DNA of 64,000 nt from Epiperipatus broadwayi (GCA_028023455.1 JAQFVV010012400.1:13959748-14023747), one strand, 5' to 3'. Counted from the stretch's first letter, positions 22,101 to 35,595 are shown. A program made the numbers and translations. Notes: generated from the letters alone by a model not told the origin.

Positions 22101-25100
22101 ATAGCAAACTAAATATTTTTTTAAAATCACTTTGTAATATGAAACAATAAAATGATGAATTATGTATGATGTAAAGAAGAAAAAAATTGTTTCAATATAA
22201 ACAAATAGTTTGAATTGCATAGGTTAGGATTTTATACCTTTTCTCACTTTTATTCTAAATAGATTTTAATTAAACAACTTGTCAGTTTCTCATTTTAATT
22301 TTATGGCAAAATCTAAATAGAATATTAAAATTTTGGAGTTAATATTTTTAAATTAGCAGACAAACTTTATAAGTCAGTTACGATTTTTTCTTTCTTCCTA
22401 TCACTAACTAATGTAAATACTGCGAGAAAAAAATATACATTTTATCTGTAAATTTGTTTCCACATGTGATAGGAATAAAGAAACTTTTCCAAAAAACATG
22501 TAAAGAAACAGAGGTCAAATCTTGTACTGAACTAATGACAAATCTGTTGTTTGGAAAACATGTTGTTGAACAACATCAAGTAGGGTATAAAATGGTTGAA
22601 AACAAGCAACTAAGGCTAGTTTTTCGTACAGTCCAATTAAGAGTCTAGTTTACTTCAGTTTTATCTGAAGAGTCAACTCATGAATCATATCCAGGAGAGA
22701 ACTCACTGGTTAAAACTGATTTCCACCAAAACTTGAATAGCCATATCTTGCTGTTTTATGTTATTTTTCAATTCTCCATTTGTAACAGCAAGTATGATGA
22801 CTTTATTCTAATAAAAAACATCAAGTATGTGTGACCAGATAACGAAATACCATATCAGCCACAACACCCAAAAACGCAAAAGGATCCAGAAACTAATGCT
22901 GAAATTTTCTAAAACCAGCCATTGGTTGCTATCCGATGATTAGACCTACCGATAATATATGCTATCTAATGTCACTAATGTATCTCTTATCTAACATCAG
23001 TGCACTAAAAGGCACAGGAAGACAACTACTATCTTTGCAAGCACTAATGAAAACATTCAGAAATATATTAAAAGAATATCTGCAGAAAACCATAGTTGGG
23101 AACTGTTTAATTATTGCATGTGGTAAGATCTTATCATTATAGATATTATATGATCTTAAATTAAAAATATACTTTATTATTCTTATAACAGTTTTATATA
23201 TTCATTGCTAATAAATTATTCAATTAATCAATTTAGTTTGTTTGCTTATCTAACTAAATTCAAACATTGTTTTTAATATCCAATGCTAAACAATTTCTAT
23301 AATCCTGAGAAATCATGCAATCCACTGGGGATCATACACAGCACCATGCTGGTAATAATTTGTAAATTAAGATGATCAGGTATTAATAAGTTTTCCAAAA
23401 GTAAACTTTCTAGTTAAAAAGATCACCTAAGAGTTTCATTTTTTATTTTATTGAAACTGAAAAACTAATGAAATACTTTTGAGAGGACTTGTACTTATGT
23501 TACAAATCATCATCTTCATTTGGTTTATATTATTATTTTATATTTAAATTAATAATCTTTTTTTTTTAATTTTTCATCTAATATAAATATTTATTTGGAA
23601 TCATAATTTATTGTTAAATATTTATATATTTTGGTCCACCACCATCCCAGAAATATCTTTACAATAAAAAAATTAATTATTCACTGGGGAAATATGTGCT
23701 AAATAAAAACTCAAAAGTGTTAAAGACAAAAAAATTGTTTTAAATCTTTTTGTGATGAAAAAGAAAAGATGATTGATTGCTATTCTAGTAAATTAAAAAA
23801 TTAAAACTTTACTAAAAGAAATTACATTAGCTATTTTCTTTTGAAATTTTTGTGTTCAATTGTTGCACAGTAAATAAAAAATTAAAACTAAAAAAAAAAT
23901 TCTAACTTCTTTATTTATTATTTAATTTTTTTTTTTTCAAATCATGAATAATTGAAACACAAGACATGGAAATCACAGATATATGATTTTCTAAGTATTA
24001 AATATTTTTTTTACAAAAATAAAAATAAAAACCAGATGATAAAAGAGATTCAACTTCATATATAACTTAAAATAATTAGTTGACTTATTTTTTAGATTCT
24101 GCTTATTTAGAAAAAAAATAATAATAACTCAATAATTAATGTAAAAAAATGTTTTGAAAGCTTATACAATCATAAATTTGTTATTACTATAAAATAATTT
24201 TAATTACAATCGGACCACAATGTTTGCAATTTCCCTAGCTACCATTAATACCACAATTGTGCCATTATAGCTGCTATTCAAAAAAAAATAGTAAACAAAA
24301 ATAAAATTAAAAGCTTATATAAAAAAATAATAAATTATATTGCAATCACTATACACTAGGTACAATCAATTGCAAAATGTTATTCACTGCAAATATCTCT
24401 CATCTGGATAAAGAATATGTGGTCTTAATTAAAGTATATATAATAATTTAATTTGCAATTTGAATTTTATTACAAAAAAAAAATAGCAACTTTTTGCTTT
24501 TCTTAATGTATTGCCATACTAATTTGTAAAATATCATTTCTGGTAACATTAATTTGAAATTTAGCATAATTTTTTTCAAAAATTTGTTGTCATTAGTAGG
24601 AAATAATAAACTTTTTGTCTACTGTACATTAATTTGTTTTTTTATTAATTATTTCTGTTTATATTACAATTTGTATATATATTAAAAGCAATGCATAAGC
24701 AATATTCTATTATTACTTTTGCTAGTCTTTATATATATGTAAAATTAAAATATTGTAAGTGCATATACATATTATTAAAAAATAATATGTTACAATTTGA
24801 AATCTATTATCCATTACGAACCTTGGAATCAAATGTCATAAATACAGTGGCCTATCTAATTAGATATCCCAGTTTCATTGCATTTAGGTCCCAATTAATA
24901 TTATTTCTAAAGGAATTTTATATTTTTTCAGCATAAATGCAATTATTGTGCTACTTTTTTGGATCCACATATTGTGAATGAGAACATAAACACTTGTAAA
25001 TGTGGAATATCTCATTATAGTTTTGATCTTATAAAGCAAAATAGGTTGGCATGTACTATTAAATAATCTATATCTTAAAATTTAGGAGGGGGGGGGGTGT

Positions 25101-25507
25101 CCATCAACTTATCTTTTTATTACGAATGAATTTTTAATACTTTTTTTAACTATTGTGTTTTTCTTGTTTTATGATACTTGCAGAGGCTGTTTTTGCATTA
25201 TCAAAATATTTTTACTTCAATTATATACAACCGCTAATTTTATATATGGTTCTTATATATCATGTACTGATTCCAAAACAGATTTTTCTGATTGACAAAT
25301 GGTTCCCCATTTTAGCATGAATTATTTGAGCAGTTAATTTATTTTAATATTGAAAGACAATAAAAATCATGAATTATTAGAGCAGTTAATTTATCTGAGG
25401 GTTGAAAGATATAAATCAAGAAATTTAAAGTAGCAACAATATCAACAGCATATTAATTTTTTATGCAATGTGTTTATATGCTTGTTTTAAAATTAAGTTA
25501 TTAATTT
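22101..25507. other. Spacer; one unrecognised coding-like patch at 22454-23142
   Basis: 22440-23140 is GC-richer and open over two short frames: 'HVIGIKKLFQKTCKETEVKS' (22454-22648) and 'LSNISALKGTGRQLLSLQAL' (22936-23142). The linking region also reads open in pieces ('HESYPGENSLVKTDFHQNLN'). It looks like an old coding sequence, probably transposon-derived, but I do not recognise the family. From 23150 to 25507 the DNA is plain AT-rich, with a 10-G run at 25088-25097. Confidence 0.35.
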
Positions 25508-25836
25508 ATTCAAAACTAAACACATACAAATATAGTTCCCTCTGTATCTGAACTTTAAAATGTGCAAATCATCAGATGCATATAATTTTCTAAAAATGTA
25601 AATATATATACAAATTAACTATGAAGAAAAATAAAATTGAAATATATTACAAATTAGCTAGGATGAACATAGATTCAAAACTAAACACATACAAATATAG
25701 TTCCCTCTGTATCTGAACTTCAAAATGTGCAATCATCAGATGCATATAATTTTCTAAAAATGTAAATATATATACAAATTAACTATGAAGAAAAATAAAA
25801 TTGAAATATATTACAAATTAGCTAGGATGAACATAG
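25508..25836 (+). repeat. Recent tandem duplication, 165-bp unit, two copies
   Basis: Copy 1 is 25508-25672 and copy 2 is 25673-25836. Over about 165 bp they differ at only two places: CTTTAAAA versus CTTCAAAA, and one A missing in GCAAATC/GCAATC. The near-identity in otherwise decayed DNA shows a young duplication. Confidence 0.9.
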
Positions 25837-27190
25837 TTGAAGTATTGTGAAATCATGTCACAATTTCAGTTAAAATAGTAAAAGTTACAGGCACTTAAAT
25901 TCCATGCTATATTAGTAATAGATTAAAATATGAGAATGGTTAGTTCATTAAAAATATTACTAGTACTATTAAAACTGCAATTAAATTTGGCTGAATTTTC
26001 AATCCTTACAAATCATTGCGGGAATGAAGATATCGCCTAGTTTAATCCAGTTTCTGATTCATGGCTTCTTCACATCACTCCAACAAATTTACTTATCTAT
26101 CCATCTTTTGTAATATTCTTCTAGATCTTTTAAAATCTTTTGGAATTCCATTTAATACTTTAACTATCTATCATCATATCTTCTAATAATATGCCTAGCC
26201 CAGATCCATTTCAGTCTCTTAAATCCTACAATATCAATAGTTCCTGGATTTTCTCACACATTAAAAATCTTTTTCAAACATAAAAGCATATTTCCTTTTA
26301 TTATTATACCTACCAAAAGGACTCAATTCAAGTTCAGTTTAAGACCTTTATTTTATTTTTATTTTTTTGTTTTTAATTTTAGCATTTGTTTTTAGTTATA
26401 TTTTCTTCAATTCATCAGATAGCTTTCATAACTTTTTCTCATTAAGCTTTGAAGCAATATTTGCAAAAACAACCACAGCATCTGCTGAAATCTAGATAAT
26501 TTCCATATACTTTTATTCCCTCCACTTCCCATTTTATTCCACAAAATATTTTCCATAAAACTGCAATAAAGTTTTGAATGTGGAATTCCCTTTCTTATAG
26601 ATTATCATCAACATTAATTTAGTATGATCTTGTAATCTAATTATTGCTGCAACAATTTGGAAATCTTCAAAACATGACAATATCTTGAATCTACATCTTG
26701 ATATTTGAAAGCTTTAATCACAGCAAAAATGCTCAGAATCAAATGATTTTATATAATGTACAAATTCAAAACATAACATTAATTCATATTTATTTATCTT
26801 TTCTATAACTTTTCATAATACTTGGATGTGATTTATTGTGTTAAATCCATTTTTAAACTTTGTTTGTCTGAGGGAGGTGAAAGTTACCTATAGATATGTT
26901 GTAATGATTTTAGAAAACATTGTAACTAGAATAGACATAAGACAGATAAGTATGTAATTCATAATATTATCATTTTAAATATCACTACTGCATTCTTCCA
27001 ATCACTTGATACAAATTTATCATTAGATATTTGGTATACAGCTGTCAACAGTTTCTATTTCTTCACCAACTTCTTTTGAAATGTCCATAACAATTCTAAA
27101 TATTTCAGGAGTTTTTCCATTCTTCATAGATTTGATTGTATGCTTTTGCCTCTTCATTTAAAAATATATGTTATTTCAAAAGATGTAATT

Positions 27191-28777
27191 GTTTAGGACA
27201 GCATTTCCCAACCTTTTTTGACTCGCGTACCACTTGGTAGTACATCACGCTAAATTGTACCACTTCATAAAAATGATTATATTTTGTGAAATTTGTTATT
27301 GCGAGTGTGTTATTTTATTTGCATTTTAAATATTATAGGGTGACCATATATGTATTCACATCACATAAAGAGACAAATTACATGGAAACACGCCTAAACA
27401 TCATGCCGGATTATAAACTCACTGTAACATATTTATATGTATGTGTTTGTTCAAAGTTTCATATTTTTTCCAAAATAATTTATTAAAGATTACATTATTA
27501 CATTAAAGGTTATTTGGTACATATTTTGTTCAAAGTGTTTTCTCATTCCTTCATTTGGTTTTTCCGAATTTCAATCTGTTTTCTCTTTTTTGGAGCATCT
27601 TCTATTGTTTGGGCCATGAAGAGGATAAATCCAGCATGTCCCAAGTAACCTCAGGGGTTATCAGGCTATCTCTTGTTTTCTTTAGATTGTTCTGCATGAA
27701 GTTAATAGGATTAAAATTTTGATGATTAAATACTAGCTTACATCTAGTAATCCACAATAGATGATCAAGAATTATAATAAGAGTCTAATTTCTGGGTATG
27801 ATCATTTTCTGATACATTCTTTCAAATTAAATAATTTAGATTGATTTTGTCTTGATACGACTCATTATTTATCTACTATTTTGTCATATTTCGTTTAGTA
27901 ATAAATGGTTTTAATAAAAACACAAAATTATAAAAAACCAATTAATATTTTTTTTATCATAATCAAATATTTTTATAAAATAAATTTAATGAGATCCTTG
28001 TGCTTGTTTCGAACAACATAATTTTTTGAAATTTGGTTCAAAAGATGCGAGGTATACCCTTAAGTCTACAGCTGTGTTCAATCTGTTTCGATACTTTTTT
28101 AAAAAAATATATAAAAAAAAAGCTCTTCCTATTAATTCCGTACTGGTAAACGGTAATAATAATTTAAAAGTTTTCTCAGAAAGTTGTTCATAATCTTTAA
28201 TGTTTAACCAAAAATTAATTAGATTGTGTCGTTTGAATTCTACTTTTAAAGTTCTGTCACATGATAATTCTATTAAATTTTCTTTATCCTTTATTGATAA
28301 TGATGTAGCTTTTTCTAAATTTTCTGCAGAAGGGGTTTGAAATCCAATTATCATTTGTGTTTTCGGATTTTGGAAAATATTCCATGAAAGACAATTTTAA
28401 TCCTGTTAAATGTGCTATTATATTTTCTAGTATATCTTGAGACAGATTTTCAAACAAAAAAATATGTAGAGTTTTGAATACTTCCGGTTGATTGTTTTCG
28501 ATACACTGTTTCCAAAAATCTAATTTCTTAATCATATTGTCAATTTTATCATTAACATTAAAGATCGTTATCGACTGTACATATTAACAACTTTACTGTA
28601 TAATATTATTAATTAAAATAATTTTTATGAATTATAGGAAAAAACGTTTCTATGATATTTTTATGATTTAATTTTTTTTTTTATGACCGCCATTATTGAT
28701 TATTTTTCATGTATCACCAACCAGCAACTCGCGTACCACCAGTGGTACGCGTCAGGTTGGAAAACACTGGTTTAGGA
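27191..28777 (-). mobile_element. hAT transposon, internally deleted, with perfect 8-bp target duplication
   Basis: The element runs 27199-28769. The left end CAGCATTTCCCAACC and right end GGTTGGAAAACACTG are imperfect inverted repeats. GTTTAGGA lies directly outside both (27191-27198 and 28770-28777). Subterminal GCGTACCACT/AGTGGTACGC motifs occur at both ends; the right one forms a near-perfect 20-bp palindrome (about 28732-28751). Only the last roughly 180 residues of the transposase remain, between 28535 and 27986. A full hAT transposase needs about 600 residues, so the 5' two thirds are gone. The non-coding left 780 bp is the element's 3' region. Confidence 0.92.
27986..28535 (-). pseudogene. 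hAT transposase C-terminus (ZBED5/SCAND3-like), frameshifted
   Basis: Two overlapping minus-strand frames cover the end of a hAT transposase. The first (28535-28284) begins 'MIKKLDFWKQCIENNQPEVF' and reaches 'NWISNPFCRKF'. A frameshift near 28335 moves to the second frame (28354-27986), which reads 'KDKENLIELSCDRTLKVEF', 'FWLNIKDYEQLSEKTFKLLL', 'PFTSTELIGRAFFLYIFLKK' and 'RNRLNTAVDLRVYLASFEP', and ends 'SKQAQGSH'. The 'LLPF.ST', 'K..NRL....DLR..L' and terminal 'QAQ.SH' motifs are typical of the hAT dimerisation domain in the vertebrate ZBED5/SCAND3-like branch. The usual start and BED zinc finger are deleted. Not functional. Confidence 0.85.
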
Positions 28778-29249
28778 AATACTTTGTTTCTTATATTTTA
28801 TTATTATACAGTTCTTTATCAAAACTTTTTTATAAAGTTCATGATGTCATTCTTTTTAATAATAGTATCATCTTTTTTTATTGCAGAAATATTTTTTCTT
28901 CTAATACCAAGGTAATTTATAATTTTGAAGACTTTTGTTCTCTTCTATAGGATTCCTTGACAATTCAGTTATATTTCCTCAAATCATCATTCATTCCTTT
29001 TTGTACCATTATACAAGATTATATGGTATTTGATTGTTCTAAATGGATCAATTCTAAATACATAGTTCCTTACTCTAGTGCAAATTATGATAAGCTTGAG
29101 GAATCAATAATTAATAGATGTTCATAAAAGCAAAAAGCAAAATCTGTCTGGAAAAGAATTAAATAAATTAACATCTGATAACAAGGTGTAGCATGAATTA
29201 TCTATACATTCTTACTAAGAATATTATTACAGCACAATACTAACTGGAT

Positions 29250-29259
29250 CCCCCCCCCC
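29250..29259. repeat. Poly-C run (10 C)
   Basis: Ten C in a row, striking at this base composition. Others lie at 62636-62645 (C) and at 25088-25097 and 60616-60628 (G). Confidence 0.9.
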
Positions 29260-29329
29260 TTCAAATAAATAATATATACTTAAAAAAGTAAAATAATTAA
29301 TAGTGGAGGTAAAACAAAACCTTACCCAC

Positions 29330-29385
29330 TTTAAGGTTTGAACTCGTGCCTAGCGTTTAATGATTAACAACTCTATCAAGTTCAT
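29330..29385 (-). repeat. tRNA-like sequence, SINE head or tRNA pseudogene (antisense)
   Basis: On the minus strand CTTGATAGAGTTGTTAATCA leads into ...GGCACGAGTTCAAACCT. That gives a box A remnant (GATAGAGTTG) and a box B (GAGTTCAAACC) at tRNA spacing, with an anticodon-loop-like TTAATCATTAA between. The acceptor stem does not close. An old tRNA-derived SINE head or a tRNA pseudogene are both possible. Confidence 0.45.
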
Positions 29386-30897
29386 ATTCACTATATACAT
29401 GTATAAAACATGAAGCAGTGATTTATTTAAACTTCACTTAAAACAGCTAGATGATGATAGATATTTTTTACCCCTTGCCAACTTTCACATGTAAAATTAA
29501 TCAGAATTATCATGTTCAACTGCTTTCAATGACAGCATTAATGAAATTTTGTATCAAACTGTTTTTGTTTGCTTTTTCATTTTTTTCTACAAGACAAAAT
29601 ATAAAAAGATAACTTAATTTCCCAAAACGAAAATTTATTTAACAGGAATTTCATTTTTAAATTCATATAAAACTATAATTAAAGAAAACTCCAAGACATT
29701 CTTCATAATAAATGGAAAAAACTAGAATTGGGGAATAGATTTTTTTTTAAATCAAAATAAAAATGAAAATATAAAATTAGCAGCTTTGAAATCAAAAGTT
29801 ATGATGAAAATATATCTTTTTTTTTTTTTCCAATTCACTTTTTTTAAAAAAAAAAAAAAAACTAATTACATTTCAGAGAATTTATATTTTCTTCACCCTG
29901 TGTAATTATTAAACAATAATAATAAAAAATATTGGAATAAAAATGCCCATAGATGGAAAGAATATTTTAATTTACAAAAATAGCAAAACAATAATAATTC
30001 AATAATTCTTAAAAAAAAAAATTATCATTATTAATCAATCACACATAAAATCAAATTCTCTCTGTTCCAATTATGCTGGCATATCATTTAACAGCATTTT
30101 GATCTATTTCTAAACAATAAGATTACTATGTTGCTGTAGCCTAAAGAAAATGATTTTAAAATATATTTCCATAATTCTACTCATCTATCTATTTAATGAG
30201 GATTATTAATAAAAAAGCTAACCATTTAAATTCATAGATATTTTAAAATTCATTTTATTTTGTAATAAAATAATTTTTTTTAGTAATTAAGATATCACTT
30301 TATCAGTAACAGTGGCCATTTGGCATTAATTGCCATCTATATAGTATAATAATTCATACTATTCTAAATCTATAATATGCAAGCATGAGTAATCAAACCA
30401 ACTAAATCCCAGAATATATTAGCAGATTAATTTCAAATGCCAATACTATTGTAATATTGATATGGTTATGGAATATTCAATTTACACCTTGCAGAATTGT
30501 CTTATCATTGGCTTATAAGAATTAGATTGAATATATACAACCAACTGCCATTCTTAAAATTGTAAACTCTTTCAAATTGTCCTACTAATGACACCAAATT
30601 ACATATTTTGATCCTTTTAACATGCAATACATGCTATAAACCAAAGCATAATTTCCAGAAACTTGTCTAGAAATCTAAATAGTGGCATTAATAAAATTAT
30701 TAAATGTAAGTTAGATTAAGAAAGCTAGGAGATGTCTTATATTTTGTATATAGCTTTTGTTATAAACTTTAACAAGGCTGACTAACACTTTTTTTTTTCC
30801 TTATTTGGAATATTTGCAAAAGACAAAACAGAAATAATATAACCAAAATTGCAGCATCTAAACAAATTCATACTCTAGAGTTAATTAGGAGACAAAG
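29386..30897. other. AT-rich spacer
   Basis: Nothing beyond homopolymers, including a T-run and A-run pair at about 29819-29860. Confidence 0.5.
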
Positions 30898-31330
30898 TAG
30901 TATTCAGTTAATGAATAATATTTCTAGTGTAATTTTCACTATACCAGTCTCATGCAAGGTAGGGGCTGGTTTCTATCCACTTTTAACACCTTCTGGGGGA
31001 AAGGGGTATCATAAACATGACCAAAAATATGAAGCTGTACTTATTCATGTCTTTGATCATGTTTATGATTACATCTCCCCACAAGGTGTTAAAAGTGGAC
31101 AAAAACCAGTCCCTAACCTTGCGTGAAAATGGTGTAATGAAAATTACATCATGTCTTTGATCATATGATTATGATTATACTGCTCTATAAGGTGTTAGAA
31201 GCGGATAGAAACCAGTTTCTATATTACATGAGAGTGGTCCTGTGAAAATTCCACTACAGAAATATTAATTAAGTGGATAATCTCTAGTCTAATGAATGAC
31301 TAATAAAAATTATTATAGTATTCAGTTAAT
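30898..31330 (+). mobile_element. Hairpin-tail element with 15-bp target duplication and a duplicated right arm
   Basis: TAGTATTCAGTTAAT occurs at 30898-30912 and, unchanged, at 31316-31330. Between them lies a 403-bp insert. The left arm starts at the base after the repeat. An arm of about 70 bp (30955-31025, with CTGGTTTCTATCCACTTTTA then ACACCTT) pairs well with 31067-31125. The right arm is then repeated in diverged form (31154-31258), so the outermost left sequence pairs with the outermost right sequence ending at about 31270. An unpaired tail of 45 nt (31271-31315) precedes the second direct repeat. There is no real coding capacity; the open frame at 30911-31126 is a by-product of the inverted repeat. 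Confidence 0.8.
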
Positions 31331-34300
31331 TGTTGATGTTTACTCAATATTCATACATTTGTGGCTTTGCATAGTGCTAAAATTTTGTTCAATCTTAAAG
31401 CATAAATAAGGTAGTTCATATACAATTACATTTAAAAACAAAATTTAAAAAGACAACTGAAGGAAAAAAAAATATCTAAAAGTTTATTCAGAGATTATGA
31501 ATTAACTTAGTAAATACTTAAATTCTTTAGAATCTTTGAAAAAATAGTTTACAATGTGCCTACAAAATTAGTATTTTATGAATAGATTAAATATTAAGAG
31601 TTAATGGATATATAAACTTTCAATATTGGCTGGACAATGATGAAATTTTATGCAAGCAATGTAAGACAAAATAAAATATTATCATTCACTATATCAAATG
31701 ATAAGCATTAGAAGAAATGAACAAATAAGATTGTGTTGTTTTTATATTCAGATACCTAAATAATGAAATATATATTTCAATTCGGATCACAGAACCAAAA
31801 CAATTCTGGATTAAATGTTTGCTCCCTTTGTTTAATGGCTTCACACGGCAGCTGATTCGTTGAAATTAAAATATCTTTTTTCTTTTTAAAATTGCAGGAA
31901 AACTATTAGAATGGCATTTACGAAAACCCCATAATTCTCTGCAGATTTAGTTTCTTTTTAAATGGCGTATTGCATATTAAAAGCGAACAAAATTTGGATT
32001 TTTTATTGATATTTTTATTAATAGGTTCATTTTTTTTTCTTTTCTTTTCAGTTTACTAAGAAGAAGACAAAGGTACAATTTTCGTATCAGCAAGTTTCTG
32101 TAATAAAATGGATTAAAGATGTCTTGATAATTCAAGGCCTTCATCTCAATAAAAACATAATATCGTAAGTATTCAATTTTAATTTTCTTTTTTATTTGCA
32201 TAGTATTTTAAATTTTTCTATTATTTACATAGTATTATTTTAAATTTTATTATTTGATAAATGTATAATTTACTAATATGCTTGCATTTGTATCAATGTG
32301 GGTAGTATATAAATTACACTTGTATTGAAATATAATGTAGTAGTTTATGTACAATGTAATTTTGGGGTTCTATTCCAAGTTTGAAGCAACATTTTATAGA
32401 CATAATGATTCTTAAAAGTTTTAATAATTTATTAGTGTCTTTATATTTGTATTAGTGTGTTTGTGTTAGCACTTGCACGTCTATGTTTCTATAACAACGT
32501 AAATTTTAAGACTGATTATCAGATGTACAGAAAGGTTTCAATTAATAAAGCAATCACAAAATTTACTGGGCATAGTACCATGTGAAAATACACTCTTAAA
32601 ACCAATAAAGAGAGGTTTCAAGTGGTGTGTGTGGTAATGTCAAAATGATTATGGATACCACATGGAATTGTAATGCAGACAAAGAATCTCATCCTCATTC
32701 TTGCCTATGCCTTGATACTCATGCTGTAGAGTCAGTAGTTCTTCCACATTTTGCATCACATTATTTTCAAGTCTATAGCTAACAAATGAGCTATATGCAA
32801 ATAAATTATATCTGTGGGACAATAAATATAACAAGATAGCATCACTGGTGTATACAAAAATGTAAAATGAAAAGATGAAACTCATTTTATCATTGACACA
32901 GACAGTAGCCTTCAATTTTTAGTTTTGAATAGGTAAGAAAAGCTAATTGCTATGATGACAAATGCATATCCACCTTCAGGAAATGATTTATTTTGTACCT
33001 TTTATTACAATGAAACTTTTTCTTATAGACAGACGCCTTGAGATTTTTTAATTTTTGGGGTACAAGATAAAAATGAATTCTTATGGATTATCTCAGGTAA
33101 GAAGTATTATATATGATTTGAATAAGAATTTTGTGAGGAATACAAAAAAATTATGAACAAAAATGTAATTTAAACTTAATTAATGATAAATTAGAAATTA
33201 TGAACAAACTATAAAGTATTAATTATTTTGGATGTTGAAATTTCTTTTTTTCCCCTTACTTTTTTTAATGATAGTCATTATTTGTCTTAGCTTTATTCTT
33301 TTCCTTAGTTTTTCTATTTTCTGACAATATATAGCGTTTTGCTCTAACATTATTAAAACTGAAGTTATTGTGAAAATTGTTTCAAATCAGTTTTTAAAAA
33401 TTCAATATGGCGCCAAAGCTCCTAATATAATTAATATTTAAAATATATAAGGCATTACAAAGGTATACTAAAGCTGTAAGACAATATAATTTCTAATGTG
33501 GACACCAGAAATAAATATGTAAAGATATCATAGGCATAATGAAATAAGATTATTTTTTAAAAAAACTGTGGAAATATTAGTTGAATAATTTAGATTTTGA
33601 GTAATGTGAATAAGTAATGTTTAAAAACTACGACATCTGAAGAGATGCCCCAAACTGTTGAAATCAATAGTTTTTTAAGAAGCTGTGACAAAATATTAAA
33701 AAAAAAAAATTATAAAATGACATATTTAAGATAATGAATTACATAATGTTTTTATTTCTTTGTATTAATTTATTAGTATTTATCAATTTTATCTTGTAAA
33801 TATTAAATATATATAAAACATTATTGATTCAAAATAAATCTAAACTGAAATGCTAAAAAAAATCACATTAAGAAGATACAGAAAACAACAATAATAACTA
33901 TCAACAACAATTAAATGCTGCCCTATAGACTAGTTATCCTAATCTGCTTTATTCAAGATTTATACCAAAATATAACAATATATGATTGTCTTATTCCATT
34001 GTGATTTCCAAAATTTTTACAAATAGAAAAACATTTCTTGCATCACAAATTATGTATGAATGTTTCCATTCTCTGACAAAAGCAGCTTGACTAATTATGC
34101 AACAGAATATTAAGACCAAGTGATATCATAGGTATTAAATGATAGAACAGTGACCAGTTTCTTTCATAATTAAGTATTCAGCCAAGGTTTATCATCATAA
34201 AGTTGCAAGGAGTGTAAACACAACAGGGCATGGATTTATCTGTTCCTGCTCTAAAAGCTTCATATTCTCATACAAAAAAATAATTTCTACAAAATTTTGT

Positions 34301-35595
34301 CATGCAAAATTATACAAAAAACTAACAAAAATAGATAGAGTGTTGCTACATTAGTTTATGGGGCATAATTTATAACACAATTTTAAAAATAAAATTTAAA
34401 AAATTCTTTTAATTTTCTATATTAATGTTTTTGTTATCTGCTTATTTTTATTTTCTTCAATGAGTTATGTTTTGATCAGACCGACTTAATTTTTCTGTTA
34501 ATAACAAAATTGTAAGATTTTTAACAATGAAACAAGTTTGTTAACAGCATTATCATCAGCTTTTTCTTAAAAATTTGCACTTCAAAATTAAAATTAGTTT
34601 TACCCTAGACAACAAACTCAACTGTTTCCAAATTGTCTAAATCAAAAATTTTGTATTAAAAACCAAGCAATTACAAAAATTTATAGCAAAAAATTTAATT
34701 TCTTAACCTAAATTCAATACATATATGTAATTCAAATTTAAAATTGAAGTGATAATTAATGAATTAATATTTTACTAAGAATATTATTAAAATTTATGGA
34801 AGTTACTGAAAATCCCCTAGTGAGCTATATGTAAACTAATACAATTCTATCAATAATTAGAGACATAAAATAAGCCCAACTGTACTTTAGCTTGTATAGT
34901 ATAATATATATAAAGAAAATACTAATCTATATGTAAATATACTGTAATAAATAATTTCAGATGCTGTGACTTTTTTTTTAAAAAAATTATAGTTGCTATT
35001 TTAAATTTATTATGTCAAATAAGTTTGATATTCCACTGAATCCCAATTGATTAAATTAAAATGAAGCATGTCCAAAAACAATTGTTATCATATATACATT
35101 TTTAAATTTATTTTTGGTGCATGTGATGTTTTAGCAATGGCTTTTGTTTTTAAGTGTTCATTTAAAACTCTTATGGGGTGCGTGTAAAATTCATACAGTA
35201 TAAATAAACAGTGCATATATGAAGGTTTATTTCCCTTATGATTGGTTACGGATAGATATTGAAATGGATAAATAATTATTGATTTGCATAGATTCTAATC
35301 AATAAAACTGAATTTTTGTGCAGCTATTAAAAATTTTTTTTAAAGAACTTATATTTTTTATATTTTAATAAGGTGATTTTTTTTTGTGTGTGAATATTGT
35401 TTCCATTTATGATTTCTATCATTTATGCTTGGGAAAATTTTTCTGTTGATAAAAATTAATCTTTAGATAATGTGCATATTTTATTTATTTCTAAAGCACA
35501 TTAAATCTATACATAGTGAGCTTATGTTTAATTTTACATGCTGAAAAAAAAATTTTGTGTGTGTGAAGATTGTTTACATTTATGGAAAACAATCT
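31331..35595. other. AT-rich spacer, no gene recognised
   Basis: Four kilobases with stops in every frame. GC-richer patches at 31795-31930 and 32640-32910 show no known domain. TTTTGTGTGTGTGAA...TTGTTTNCATTTATG occurs twice (about 35383 and 35554), an old direct repeat. Confidence 0.5.

Larger units (their letters stand above)
25990..29060 (-). pseudogene. RTE-clade retrotransposon, highly diverged (antisense), split by a hAT element
   Basis: 25990-27198 and 28770-29060 are two halves of one old antisense RTE copy, aligned by eye with 19.5-21.0 kb. The right half matches the linker/RT start (the AAGTTCATGATGTCATTCTTTT area at about 28833 corresponds to about 20531). The left half matches RT through the C-terminus, including the motif-C region near 26480 and the 'TTCTTCACATCACTCC' 3' region at about 26065. 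The sequence is peppered with indels and stops. A 1571-bp hAT element with perfect target duplication sits inside it, so the RTE copy is older than that hAT insertion. Confidence 0.8.

Noticed and set aside
30911-31126. 71-codon plus-strand open frame
   Set aside because: It lies entirely within the inverted-repeat arms and loop of the hairpin element and reads the same palindromic arms twice; no protein family.
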